Shown in pieces: positions 26,397-36,548 of a DNA stretch of 64,000 nt. How positions within the stretch are numbered: position 1 is the first letter of the stretch; each line of letters begins with the position of its first letter. Made by a program: the position numbers and the translations under genes. Under the pieces are notes generated by a model. The model made no database searches. It had not been told where the DNA came from and saw only the letters and a program-made list of their open reading frames with translations. Origin of the DNA: Umezawaea tangerina (GTDB lineage Bacteria > Actinomycetota > Actinomycetes > Mycobacteriales > Pseudonocardiaceae); NCBI RefSeq assembly GCF_003002815.1, contig NZ_PVTF01000014.1, positions 1 to 64,000 on the forward strand, in the 5' to 3' direction.

Positions 26397-27518
26397 GTGA
26401 CACGCGACGCCAACACCTCACCCACCGCCGAGCCCGTCGGCGACGAACCGACCCAGCGCATCCCGCGCGCCCTCGTCCCCGCACTCGACGCCTCACCCAC
26501 CGCTGTGGACAACCCTGTGGACAACAGCGGGGACGCTTCGGACCCATCTGCGGTGTCGGTGTGGACGACCGCACAGGCATCGCCAGCCGCGCAGCGCAAG
26601 AACAAGTACACGCCCGAGTCGACCGCGCACCCGGCCAAGATGCTGCCCGAGGTCGTCCGCCACGCCGTCACCCACTACACCCAGCCGGGCGACCTTGTGC
26701 TCGACCCGATGTGCGGCATCGGCACCACCCTCGTCGAAGCCGTCCGTCTCGGTCGCCGCGCCGTCGGTGTGGAGTACGAGCCCCACTGGGTCAAGGTCGC
26801 CAACGCGAACCTCGACCTCGCACGAGCGCAAGGCATCGGCGGCGCCGACGGGATCGACGCGCGGGTGTTCCAGGGCGACGCCCGCCAACTCCTGACACTT
26901 CTGCCGCCCGAGCACGTGGGGCAGGCGGCGCTCGTGGTCACCTCCCCGCCCTACGGCCCCTCAACCCACGGGCAAGTATCGGTATCGCCGGGGCAGGGGG
27001 TGCAGAAGTACCACCACCTCTACGGCAACCAGCTGGACCGTGGCAACCTCGCCAACATCGGCCACCACCGACTACTCGCCGGATTCACCCGCATCCTCGC
27101 CGCCCTGCGCACCTTCCTCAAACCCGGCGGGCACATCGCCATCACCATCCGCCCCTGGCGCGAACACTCCGAACTGATCGACCTGCCCTCCCAGGTGTTG
27201 GCCTGTGGACGCGCCGCCGGCCTGATCCCGGTCGAACGCAACGTCGCGCTGTTGGCCCGTGCCGCCGAGACCGATCTCGTCGCCCGCGGGTCGTTCTTCC
27301 AGCGGGACTTCATCCGCAAACAGCGCGAGGCCGGACTGCCGCTGCACCTGATCGCCCACGAGGACGTCCTGGTGTTCCGCACCGCGCTGCACAAGACCAC
27401 CAGCCACACCACCGCTGGTCGCTCGGCGGTCGACGTGATCGAACTCGGGTGGCGCCGCTCGGCGCGACCTAAGACGGTTGTGAACGACTGTGCGAATGAG
27501 TGGGGCCGGACAGCATGA
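26397..27518 (+). CDS. DNA methyltransferase (TSPPY type)
   Basis: 373 residues, GTG start with AGGAAGG upstream. After a disordered leader come KYTPESTAHPAKM and AdoMet motif I (LVLDPMCGIGTTLVEAVRLG), then the acidic VGVEYEP. The catalytic motif is VVTSPPYGPSTHG, followed by LKPGGHIAITIRPWREHS. Motif I precedes the catalytic SPPY motif; the tetrad is compatible with amino-methylation of adenine or cytosine, and specificity cannot be read. There is no nuclease gene alongside, so this looks like an orphan modification enzyme of the conjugative element, perhaps protecting it in new hosts. Confidence 0.8.
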   Translation: MTRDANTSPTAEPVGDEPTQRIPRALVPALDASPTAVDNPVDNSGDASDPSAVSVWTTAQASPAAQRKNKYTPESTAHPAKMLPEVVRHAVTHYTQPGDLVLDPMCGIGTTLVEAVRLGRRAVGVEYEPHWVKVANANLDLARAQGIGGADGIDARVFQGDARQLLTLLPPEHVGQAALVVTSPPYGPSTHGQVSVSPGQGVQKYHHLYGNQLDRGNLANIGHHRLLAGFTRILAALRTFLKPGGHIAITIRPWREHSELIDLPSQVLACGRAAGLIPVERNVALLARAAETDLVARGSFFQRDFIRKQREAGLPLHLIAHEDVLVFRTALHKTTSHTTAGRSAVDVIELGWRRSARPKTVVNDCANEWGRTA

Positions 27519-27639
27519 CCAGCCATTCACTACGACGACGGACGGCACGTTCGCTTGGTCTCGCCTTGGCCCCGGAAGCAACGCCGGAGCCAGGGCAGCT
27601 GGCTTGTCCAGCCACCGCACCTGCTGGTGGAAACCGGGC

Positions 27640-28160
27640 CGTGACGTGCTCGATTCGGTCGAGTTTGGTGTCGAAGTCCGGGTCAGTGGACTCTTTCAGG
27701 TTCGGGTGCGTTGGAAGGTGATTCCGTGGCCGCGCAGGATCTGCCGGAGTCGTTCCCGGCCGACCCTGACTCGTCGGACGAGGTTGCGGGTCAGGTGGTC
27801 GGCGAGCTTGCGCCCGCTCCACCGGGTGAAGGGCTTGCCCAGGTTGGTGGGCCGGGTGATGGCCGTCGCCAGGATGAACATTTCGTCATCGGGGCTGATC
27901 AGGCTGGTACGACCTCCCGCCCACCAACGTTCAGCGTGGCGAGCCCCCGTTCGTCTAAGACGTGGATGACGTCGCGGATGGTGTCCTTGTACGCGACGAG
28001 CAGCCGGGCGATCAAGGCCACCGGAGTCCCGGATGCCGAGGCCAGGATGATCGTCGCCCGCCGCCCCCCGGAGCGACTAGTACTTGCCGCGGTGGGTGAT
28101 CCGCAGAAGCGTGCGGCTCTCGCCCTCGGTTAGTTGTCGTGCTCTGACCGGGTCGGCCAC
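27640..28160 (-). pseudogene. IS630-family transposase remnant
   Basis: Starting from a GTG at 28160 the minus strand reads ADPVRARQLTEGESRTLLRI and THRGKY, then a stop. In other frames it continues with GRKLADHLTRNLVRRVRVGR, ERLRQILRGHGITFQRTRT and then KESTDPDFDTKLDRIEHVTA. These are ordered pieces of the N-terminal HTH half of an IS630 transposase. There are at least two frameshifts and the catalytic C-terminal part is absent. It is inactive. Confidence 0.75.
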
Positions 28161-28164
28161 CTGT

Positions 28165-28211
28165 GTTCCTCCCCCTCGATAACGGTGTCATCGTTATCGA
28201 GGGGGAGGAAC
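28165..28211. repeat. 20-bp perfect inverted repeat
   Basis: GTTCCTCCCCCTCGATAACG and its exact complement face each other across 7 bases (GTGTCAT), starting 4 bases beyond the IS630 start codon. It is probably the transposon end, perhaps two ends abutting. As RNA it would form a very stable hairpin between the remnant and the defence operon, and could block read-through in either direction. The 440 bases from here to 28659 hold no other gene. Confidence 0.6.
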
Positions 28212-28659
28212 GCAGGTCGAGGTCCAGCACCCTGCTCGGCGTGTCATCAACCCGGTGAACCTTCGGGTCAATGTGCTAGTCAGCACGCGCATCCAGGCCA
28301 TGAGCGTGGTGTGTGGCGGCACAGGGCAACTGTTTGCGTTCACCGGAACGGCGAGCCCGTGCGACCCGTCCCCCGCCTAGGTGGCGCTCGCTGGCCACCA
28401 GGCGATTCCGCCACGTGGTCGCTGACGTTTGTGCAGTCCAGTTCGCCGAGACCCGTAACGGAGCGTCGCTCTTTTTCGATCTTCGACATACTTGTCGGGT
28501 GATGGTGTGACGAGAGAGCGGACATGCCTGGGACTGGCCCCGATGTGACCAGAGTCTGGAGTCTCGGGCTCAGGGCATGATCGGTTCGTGTACAGGTTCG
28601 CTCGTCTTGTCGGACTGCGCTACTACTCTCTGTTGAGTCTCAGCATCGGAACAAGGGAT

Positions 28660-31600
28660 ATGGGGGTTGAGAACGCGGTGGATGTCTTCGCGGTGCGTGA
28701 TCGGCTTATCGGTGACTACCGCCGTTACGTCGACGGTTTTCTGCGCGTGCGTGATGAGCGGATCCGCGAGATGGTCGACCGCGAGCTCGACGCCGGGCTG
28801 TTGTGGCCCGAACCGTGGCTTTCCCTCAACCCCGCGTTCGCCAGCGGAGGAGACATCCAGCAGCTGGTAGCCGATGGGGTTCTGCATCCGGCATGCGCCC
28901 AGATCTTCCAGGTGGGGGGACGCTGCCTGCAGTTGCACCAGCATCAGCGGGACGCGGTGGCAGCGGCGCAGTCCGGTGCGAGCTACGTGCTCACTACAGG
29001 CACCGGCTCGGGCAAGAGCTTGTCCTACCTGGTCCCGATCGTCGACCACGTGCTGAGGGAAGGCAGCGGTCGTGGTGTTCGAGCCATCGTCGTCTATCCG
29101 ATGAACGCATTGGCCAACAGCCAGGAGCTGGAACTGGCGAAGTTTCTGGGGGATACCGACCGGCGGGTGACGTTCGCTCGCTATACCGGTCAGGAGAGCG
29201 ACGAGCAGCGAGAGCGGATCCTTCAACATCCGCCGGACGTGCTGCTGACGAACTACGTGATGCTCGACCTGCTGCTGACCCGCCCTGATGAGCGCCGCCG
29301 ATTGGTCGACCAGGCTGGTGAACTGCGGTTTCTTGTGTTGGACGAGTTGCACACCTACCGCGGTCGTCAGGGTGCGGACGTGGCGATGCTCGTCAGGCGC
29401 GTGCGCGACGCGTGCGGCAGCCCATCGGTGCAGTATGTCGGCACGTCCGCGACGCTGGCAGGGCCTGGCACGCTGGAGCAGCAGCGCGTCGCGATTGCGG
29501 AGGTCGCCGAGCGGCTGTTCGGTTCGCGAGTGGAGCCGCAGCATGTGATCGGTGAGACGCTACGCCGGGCCACCCGCAGCGATCCCGCCCCGGACGATGT
29601 CGCCTTGTGCGCCGCGGTCCAGAACGTGGGTCGAGCTGAGGATCTGCGGGATGACCCCCTCGCGGCGTGGGTGGAGTCGACGTTCGGCGTGAGGACGGTC
29701 GACGGGCGGCTCGTCCGCCAGCCGCCCACCAAACTGTCCGACGCGGCATCGGACCTGGCGCGTCGCACAGGGCTGGACGAATCTACGTGCACAGGTTCGC
29801 TTCGGCAGGTGCTCCTTGCCGGCGCGGAACAGCTCGACGATTTCGGCCGTTCGATCTTCGCATTCCGTCTACACCAGTTCATCGGCAAGGGCGACACCGT
29901 CTACTGCTCGATCGAGCCAGAAACCGACCGCTACCTGACAACCCGATATCAAGTGGCGGTTCCGGGCCGCCCTGACGCCGTCCTCGCGCCGCTCGCATTC
30001 TGTCGGGAGTGCGGGCAGGAGTACCTGTCGGTCATCCGCACGTCGGATGGATTCCGGCCTCGACTCCCGGACGATGCCGCCGGTGATGCCCGCAGTGGCT
30101 ACCTGTACGTGGACACCACGACCCCCTGGCCCACTGATCTAACCGAGGTGATGGAGCGCCTCCCTAACGGGTGGCTGGTCGGTCGCCCCGGAGCGGAACA
30201 GGTCGATCCGACCAAAGCTGACCACCTGCCTGTCCAAGTCGTCGTGGGGCCTGACGGACATGAGGTCCTGCACGGGCAGGGAGGCGTCCCCGCGGCGTTC
30301 GTATCCGCCCCATTCCGGTTCTGCCTGCGATGCCGCGTGTCCTACGAGTCCGCGCGCCAACAGGACTTCGCGAAGTTGTCAAGCCTCGGCTCAGAGGGCC
30401 GAAGCTCGGCGACGACGGTTCTGGCCTCGAGCTTGGTGCGAGCACTGCGCGGGGAGGATCTGCGCGATGACGCCCGCAAGGTGTTGTCGTTCACTGACAA
30501 TAGGCAAGACGCCTCACTGCAGGCAGGACACTTCAACGACTTCGTCCAGGTGGGCTTGTTGCGCAGCGCCTTGCACCGGGCCGTGACCGACGCTGGCCCG
30601 GACGGGTTGCGGCACGACACGATGGCCAGTGCGGTCGTCCAGGCGCTGGGGCTACCGCGTGAGGAGTACGCGCTACAACCAGACGTGCGGGGCTTGGCCC
30701 GGCAAGAGACCGAACGGGCACTTCGGGAAGCGGTCTCCTACCGGCTCTATCAGGATCTGCAGCGCGGTTGGCGAATCACCATGCCCAACCTCGAGCAGTC
30801 GGCACTGTTGAGGATCGACTACGTCGCGCTGGACGAAGCGTGCGCCGACCAGGAAATTTGGCGTACCGGTCTCTTGGCCGACGTGTCCACAGAACAGCGT
30901 GAGTCCATGGCACGGGTGCTCCTGGACGAAATGCGCCGATCTTTGGCGATCAGGGTGGCGTCACTGAACGCTGATGGTTTCGAGGCCGTCCGCAATCTGT
31001 CCGACCAGCACCTTCGCGATCCCTGGACGATCGCGGAGGAAGAGCGGTTTCTCGCGGGCCGGGTGTGGCCGCGATCCCGACGGCAGGACGACACCAGAGG
31101 CGACGCGTTCATCTCGGGCCTGTCGGCCTACGGTCGATACCTGCGCCGTCAGCTACGAGGGGACGGACCGCGCATTACCGCGGCCGACACCGAACTGACG
31201 ATCGTCGGCATGTTGGACGCATTGGCGCTCTACGGCCTGGTCACCGTCGTGGAGGAGGACCGGGGTGAGCGTGCGTACCAGCTCACCGCGGCGGCTCTGC
31301 GATGGCTGGCCGGCGATGGCGTCACGCGCGCACCGGACCCTCTGCGTAGCGCACCGGGGGAGACCGGTGCCGCTCCGAACCCGTACTTCGTCGATTTCTA
31401 CAGCACCCTCGCGGCCGGGCTGACCGGTATGCGGTCAGCGGAACACACCGCGCAGGTCCCGGCGAGGATCCGTGAAGAGCGCGAAGAAGCATTCCGTCAC
31501 GCCGGATTGCAGGCCTTGTTCTGTTCTCCCACGATGGAACTGGGTGTCGACATCGCGACCCTCAACGCCGTTGTGCTTCGCAACGTTCCGCCAACCCCTG

Positions 31601-33735
31601 CCAACTACGCTCAGCGCTCGGGCCGCGCGGGACGCGCCGGGCAGCCAGCGATCGTGGTTACCTACTGCACCACCGGTAGCGCGCACGACCAGTATTACTT
31701 CCACCGCTCTGCCCGGATGGTGGCCGGCGCCGTCGCCCCGCCCCGTCTCGACCTCGCTAACGCCGACCTCGTGCGCTCCCACATCCATGCCATCTGGCTG
31801 GCAGAGACACGACAGCCCCTCGGGAAATCCTTGGTCGAGCTGCTGGATGTCGGCGGTGAGGATCCGAGCCTGGAACTCGAGCCGACAGTGCAGCACACCC
31901 TGTCCGATCGCGCGGCGGCAGAACGCGCGCTGCACCGGGCTCATCAGGTGCTGGCGACCGTCGAGGAGATTGCCGACGCGCCCTGGTTCGACGAGGACTG
32001 GATCCGACGCACCGTTGATGACGCGGTCGAGGAGTTCGATCGCGCCTGCGATCGGTGGCGCGAGGCGTTCCGGGCAGCGCGGTCCGAGATGGCTGCGGCG
32101 AACCGGGTGCTTACCGACGCCGCTGCCTCGGCGGACGCCGTCAACAGCGCCAGAGCGCAGTATCTGGAGGCCGCGACGAAGCTGAACCTGCTCCGCAATG
32201 AGTCCGACGATCTGGGCTACAGCGACTTCTACAGCTACCGCTACTTCGCCACCGAGGGCTTCCTACCCGGCTACTCTTTCCCCCGGCTGCCCGTGTCGGC
32301 ATTCATCCCCGCTCGTCCGGGAGGTCGACGTCGCGAGGGCGACTACCTGTCACGCCCGCGGTTCTTGGCGATCAGCGAGTTCGGTCCCGGCGCTTTCGTG
32401 TACCACGAGGGCTCCCGCTACGAGGTCGTGAAGGTGTCGCTACCCTCCCGCGGCGACGCCGACGGCCGATTGGCGCTGGAACGAGCCAAGCGCTGTCAAA
32501 ACTGCGGCACCCTATGGAACGACTCCGACGACCACTGCGACATCTGCAAAGTCGATCTCGGCGCATCCGTCCCGAACCTGCTACGAATGACCACCGCGAC
32601 CACCCGGCGTCGGGAGCGAATCTCCTCCGACGAGGAAGAACGCCGCCGCCAAGGCTTCGACCTCGTCACAGCAGTCGGGCTGCCCACCAGCGGACCCGAC
32701 GCCAGGCGCGAAGCACAGGTGATCACCGCTGACGGCCGTGAGCTCGCGCGGCTCACTTACGCCGACACCGCTACCATCCGCCGGATGAACATTGGCCTGC
32801 GGCGCCGAGCACCCGGTACCCCTGACGGCTACTTCATCAACCCCACCAGCGGCCGCTGGGAGCCGCGGCCTAGCCAGAACCGCCGAGGCCGCGCCGCTGC
32901 CGCAGCGGCTGGGGCGCCGCCCGAACTGGTGATCCCGTACGTCGAAGACCGCCGCAATACTCTCGTCTTGCACTGGTCAGACCAGATCTCCCCGGAGCGG
33001 TTGGCCACCCTGCAATGGGCACTCAAACGGGGAATCCAAGCAGCCTTCGACCTTGAGGACAACGAGCTCGCCGCCGAAGCACTGCCCAACAACCGAGAAC
33101 GACGGCGCATCCTGCTCTACGAATCCGCCGAGGGCGGCGCCGGAGTGCTGCGTAACCTCGTCGCAGGTGAGCATTACGACCTCGGTCTCGTAGCCCGCGA
33201 GGCGCTCGACATCCTGCACTTCAACCAGGACGGTCACGACCGAGGCTCTGCTCAACCCGGCACCGAGCGCTGCGAACGAGCCTGCTACGACTGCCTGCTG
33301 TCCTACGGCAACCAGCCCGACCATCTCCTGCTGGACCGCCACTCGATCGTGACGATGCTGCGTGACCTCGCCGACGCCACCACCGTCCCGACAGGACCCT
33401 CAGTTGGCGCTGTCGTGGCGGACAACCCTGCCAACGGGGTGGTTAGCGACCACCCGTTCATGGAGCTGCTGCGCTCTAAGGGTGCACGACTTCCGGATGC
33501 CGTCGATGTGCTCGTCGAAGAAGCACAGGCACGTCCGCATTTCGTGTACAACCTGGCCGCCGGCCGGTATGGCGTGTTTATCGACGACGGCCACAACGGC
33601 TCCCTCACCGACGAGGACGCCGAAGAACGGCTGCTAGCCCGCCCCCGCTGGCACGCCCTGCGGCTTCGTGAGGGTGAGGACTGGGCCGTGGTCATCGACA
33701 GGATGCCGACCGTATTCGGAGGTGGACGTTCGTGA
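28660..33735 (+). CDS. Giant DEAD/DEAH helicase with DUF1998-type domain
   Basis: 1691 residues from the ATG opening MGVENAVDVFAVRDRL, with AAGGGA upstream; a GTG at 28588 would add 24 residues. The helicase core near residues 100-260 has QHQRDAVAAA, Walker A TTGTGSGKS, DEAH-box variant LDELHTYRG and motif III GTSATLAG. The second RecA lobe comes much later with CSPTMELGVDIATLNAVVLR and QRSGRAGRAGQ. Zinc-like pairs occur at CRECG/CLRC and CQNCG...CDIC. The C-terminus has the DUF1998 signature CERACYDCLLSYGNQ. Large helicase-DUF1998 proteins are cores of antiphage systems: DrmA+DrmB of DISARM, and DruE of Druantia. It heads a five-gene operon. Confidence 0.88.
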   Translation: MGVENAVDVFAVRDRLIGDYRRYVDGFLRVRDERIREMVDRELDAGLLWPEPWLSLNPAFASGGDIQQLVADGVLHPACAQIFQVGGRCLQLHQHQRDAVAAAQSGASYVLTTGTGSGKSLSYLVPIVDHVLREGSGRGVRAIVVYPMNALANSQELELAKFLGDTDRRVTFARYTGQESDEQRERILQHPPDVLLTNYVMLDLLLTRPDERRRLVDQAGELRFLVLDELHTYRGRQGADVAMLVRRVRDACGSPSVQYVGTSATLAGPGTLEQQRVAIAEVAERLFGSRVEPQHVIGETLRRATRSDPAPDDVALCAAVQNVGRAEDLRDDPLAAWVESTFGVRTVDGRLVRQPPTKLSDAASDLARRTGLDESTCTGSLRQVLLAGAEQLDDFGRSIFAFRLHQFIGKGDTVYCSIEPETDRYLTTRYQVAVPGRPDAVLAPLAFCRECGQEYLSVIRTSDGFRPRLPDDAAGDARSGYLYVDTTTPWPTDLTEVMERLPNGWLVGRPGAEQVDPTKADHLPVQVVVGPDGHEVLHGQGGVPAAFVSAPFRFCLRCRVSYESARQQDFAKLSSLGSEGRSSATTVLASSLVRALRGEDLRDDARKVLSFTDNRQDASLQAGHFNDFVQVGLLRSALHRAVTDAGPDGLRHDTMASAVVQALGLPREEYALQPDVRGLARQETERALREAVSYRLYQDLQRGWRITMPNLEQSALLRIDYVALDEACADQEIWRTGLLADVSTEQRESMARVLLDEMRRSLAIRVASLNADGFEAVRNLSDQHLRDPWTIAEEERFLAGRVWPRSRRQDDTRGDAFISGLSAYGRYLRRQLRGDGPRITAADTELTIVGMLDALALYGLVTVVEEDRGERAYQLTAAALRWLAGDGVTRAPDPLRSAPGETGAAPNPYFVDFYSTLAAGLTGMRSAEHTAQVPARIREEREEAFRHAGLQALFCSPTMELGVDIATLNAVVLRNVPPTPANYAQRSGRAGRAGQPAIVVTYCTTGSAHDQYYFHRSARMVAGAVAPPRLDLANADLVRSHIHAIWLAETRQPLGKSLVELLDVGGEDPSLELEPTVQHTLSDRAAAERALHRAHQVLATVEEIADAPWFDEDWIRRTVDDAVEEFDRACDRWREAFRAARSEMAAANRVLTDAAASADAVNSARAQYLEAATKLNLLRNESDDLGYSDFYSYRYFATEGFLPGYSFPRLPVSAFIPARPGGRRREGDYLSRPRFLAISEFGPGAFVYHEGSRYEVVKVSLPSRGDADGRLALERAKRCQNCGTLWNDSDDHCDICKVDLGASVPNLLRMTTATTRRRERISSDEEERRRQGFDLVTAVGLPTSGPDARREAQVITADGRELARLTYADTATIRRMNIGLRRRAPGTPDGYFINPTSGRWEPRPSQNRRGRAAAAAAGAPPELVIPYVEDRRNTLVLHWSDQISPERLATLQWALKRGIQAAFDLEDNELAAEALPNNRERRRILLYESAEGGAGVLRNLVAGEHYDLGLVAREALDILHFNQDGHDRGSAQPGTERCERACYDCLLSYGNQPDHLLLDRHSIVTMLRDLADATTVPTGPSVGAVVADNPANGVVSDHPFMELLRSKGARLPDAVDVLVEEAQARPHFVYNLAAGRYGVFIDDGHNGSLTDEDAEERLLARPRWHALRLREGEDWAVVIDRMPTVFGGGRS

Positions 33736-36548
33736 GTTGGCCAACTGGTTCCCTGGTGCGAGCCCGTGGCCGCGACTGGGTCGTGCTGCCCGACAGCACC
33801 CACGACCTTCTTCTGCTGCGCCCGCTGGGCGGCGGCGCGGACGACATCGCCGGGGTCCTTCCCGACCTTGAACCGGTCCAATCCGCTACCTTCGCACCAC
33901 CGGACCCCGACGATCTCGGTGACGCGGTAAGCGCACGGCTGCTCCGCAGTGCACTGCGACTGGGCTTCCGTTCCAGCGGCGGACCCTTCCGCAGCCTGGC
34001 GCAGATCGCCGTAAGTCCGCGCTCCTACCAACTCGTTCCGCTGCTGATGGCGCTGCGCATGCGCACCGTTCGGCTCCTGATCGCCGACGCGGTCGGCGTC
34101 GGCAAGACCATCGAAGCTGGCCTCATCGTGGCCGAACTGCTCGCGCAGGGCAGCATCGGCCGCTTCACCGTGATGTGCAGCCCCGCCTTGGCCCCGCAGT
34201 GGCAACGGGAACTCGCCGACAAATTCGGGCTCGACGCCGAACTGGTCCTGCCCTCCACCGCAGGGCGCTTGGAACGCGACATGCCCGCAGGAGAATCGCT
34301 GTTCGAGCGCTACCCGTACACGGTGGTATCCACCGACTTCATCAAGTCGACACGGCGCGCGGACGAGTTCATCAGGGCTTGCCCCGGTCTCGTGATCGTT
34401 GACGAAGCACACACCTGCGTCGGGGCCGCCGACGGCCGCACCGCGAGGGCCAGCCAGCAGCGCTACACACTGCTTTCCCGCTTGGCTGCCGACCCCGACC
34501 GGCACCTGTTGCTGCTCACCGCCACCCCGCACAGCGGCAAATCGGAAGCGTTCCGAGCCCTGCTCGGACTGCTGGACAAATCCCTCACGGAGTTGCCCGA
34601 TGACCTGTCCGGCGATGCGCGGCGGCGCGATCGCGAACGTATCGCCCGCCATGTCGTCCAACGTCAACGCGGTGACATCAAGACCTACCTCGACGAAGAC
34701 ACACCTTTCCCCAACCGCATCGCGTTGGAGGACACCTACAAGCTGACCCCGGATTACCGGAAGCTGTTCGACCACGTCCTGCGCTACGCCCGCGAGACGG
34801 TGCGTGACTCGGCCGGAGGCCCAGTGCACCAACGGGTCCGCTGGTGGTCGATCCTGGCGCTGCTCCGGGCAATGGCATCATCGCCAGCCGCTGCCGCCGC
34901 GACCCTGCGCAACCGCAGCGGCGAAGACGACGTCACCAGCGTCGAGGAGGCCGACATTCGCGGTCAGGCTGGCGTTTTGGATCTCCCCGACGAAGACGAA
35001 GCCGTCGACGGCCGCGACACCACTGCCGGAGCGCTGCCTGCAGACGACACCCCACGTGCTCGCTTGCTGCGCCTGGCCAAGGACGCCGATCGACTGCGTG
35101 GCGCCAAAGACTCGAAGCTCAAGAAGGGAATCGGGCTCGTCCGGGACCGCGTGGAAGCAGGCGACGCCATCGTGGTGTTCTGCCGCTACATCGCCACCGC
35201 CGAGTACGTAGGAACCGCCCTGCGCCAAGCCCTGCCGGACGTCGAAGTCGCGTGGGTCACCGGTGTACAACCACCGGAGGAACGTGAACGCCGAATCTCC
35301 GAACTCGGCAAAGCCGAGCGACGAGTCTTGGTGGCCACCGACTGTCTGTCCGAAGGCGTCAACCTGCAAGACCACTTTACCGCAGTCCTGCACTACGACC
35401 TGTCCTGGAACCCCACCCGCCAAGAGCAACGCGAAGGCCGCGTCGATCGGTTCGGCCAGCGCGCCGCCGACGTTTATGCGATCACCTACTACGGTGAAGA
35501 CAACGGCATCGACGGTCTCGTCCTCGACGTGCTGCTGCGCCGCCACCGCGCCATCCAAGCCGACACCGGGGTCGCCGTTCCCGTCCCGCAAGACAGCGAC
35601 GCCGTACTCACCGCCGTGCTGGAAGGCGTGCTACGCGCCGAGACCGGAGGCCAACTCCAGCTGGAAGGCGTCGAGGAAACCGCCCGCAACAGCCTGCATC
35701 AACGGTGGGACGACGCGGCGCAACGGGAGAAGCGCTCCCGCAGCCTGTTCGCCCAGGAACAGATCAAACCCGACGAGGTCTCCCGCGAGGTCGACGCTCT
35801 GCGCGCCGCGCTCGGCGGCCCGGCCGAAACCGAGACCTTCGTCGTGGACGCGCTCACCTCGCTCCGGGCCACCCTGACCACCACGCCCGCTGGCTATGTC
35901 GCCGCATTGGACGGTCTGCCACCGACACTGAAGGAAGAACTCGGTGGTGCCACGGATCTCCCGCTCGTGCGGATCCCGCCCGCCCCTGATAGGGGAGCGG
36001 TACTTACCCGCACCGACCCCACCGTGGAAACCCTTGCCCGCTACATCCTCGACACCGCCCTCGACCCCGATGCAGGGACCGACCGACCCGCCCGGCGGAG
36101 CGGTGTTCTCCTCACCGACGCTGTCGACATACGCACAACCCTGCTGCTGCTGCGCTATCGCCTGCAGCTCACGTTGCCCACCGCGACCGAACGTCGCTCG
36201 ATGGTCGTGGAAGAAGCTCGACTGCTCGCCTTCCGCGGTAGTGCTGGCGCACCTGAATGGCTGCCCGACAACGAGGTCGCTGTGTTGCTCGAGGCCCGCT
36301 CCGCTGGCAACCTCCCCCGCGATCTGGCGGCCGAAGACATCCGCCGGGTGCAATCCCGTCTCACCCGCCTCGATCCCCATCTGGACGACGAGGGAGACCG
36401 ACTGGCCGCCGAACTCCTCTCCAGCCACCGCCGAGTACGCGAAGCCGCTGGCAGCACCGGTGAACTCATCCGCCGCGGCCTCACCGTGACAGCCCAACGC
36501 CCCGCCGACATTCTCGGCGTATACCTCTACCTGCCCGCGGGGACATGA
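33732..36548 (+). CDS. SNF2-type helicase (DrmD-like)
   Basis: 938 residues. The start GTG overlaps the previous stop (GTGA). Motifs in order: LLIADAVGVGKTIEAGLI (about 117-134), LVIVDEAHTCVG (DEAH, about 221), LLLTATPHSGK, then in the second lobe VLVATDCLSEGVNLQ and QREGRVDRFGQ. This is the RapA/SNF2 superfamily-2 arrangement. The 350-residue C-terminal extension is unrecognised. DISARM class 1 carries a SNF2 helicase (DrmD) next to its methylase, which is the same neighbour relation as here. It would translocate on double-stranded DNA without necessarily unwinding it. Confidence 0.85.
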   Translation: MSWPTGSLVRARGRDWVVLPDSTHDLLLLRPLGGGADDIAGVLPDLEPVQSATFAPPDPDDLGDAVSARLLRSALRLGFRSSGGPFRSLAQIAVSPRSYQLVPLLMALRMRTVRLLIADAVGVGKTIEAGLIVAELLAQGSIGRFTVMCSPALAPQWQRELADKFGLDAELVLPSTAGRLERDMPAGESLFERYPYTVVSTDFIKSTRRADEFIRACPGLVIVDEAHTCVGAADGRTARASQQRYTLLSRLAADPDRHLLLLTATPHSGKSEAFRALLGLLDKSLTELPDDLSGDARRRDRERIARHVVQRQRGDIKTYLDEDTPFPNRIALEDTYKLTPDYRKLFDHVLRYARETVRDSAGGPVHQRVRWWSILALLRAMASSPAAAAATLRNRSGEDDVTSVEEADIRGQAGVLDLPDEDEAVDGRDTTAGALPADDTPRARLLRLAKDADRLRGAKDSKLKKGIGLVRDRVEAGDAIVVFCRYIATAEYVGTALRQALPDVEVAWVTGVQPPEERERRISELGKAERRVLVATDCLSEGVNLQDHFTAVLHYDLSWNPTRQEQREGRVDRFGQRAADVYAITYYGEDNGIDGLVLDVLLRRHRAIQADTGVAVPVPQDSDAVLTAVLEGVLRAETGGQLQLEGVEETARNSLHQRWDDAAQREKRSRSLFAQEQIKPDEVSREVDALRAALGGPAETETFVVDALTSLRATLTTTPAGYVAALDGLPPTLKEELGGATDLPLVRIPPAPDRGAVLTRTDPTVETLARYILDTALDPDAGTDRPARRSGVLLTDAVDIRTTLLLLRYRLQLTLPTATERRSMVVEEARLLAFRGSAGAPEWLPDNEVAVLLEARSAGNLPRDLAAEDIRRVQSRLTRLDPHLDDEGDRLAAELLSSHRRVREAAGSTGELIRRGLTVTAQRPADILGVYLYLPAGT

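Noticed and set aside
28588-33735. Assigning the giant helicase firmly as Druantia DruE
   Set aside because: The helicase-DUF1998 layout fits, but no Druantia partner (DruA-D, DruF-H or DruM type) is recognised; the SNF2 and large methylase neighbours fit DISARM better.
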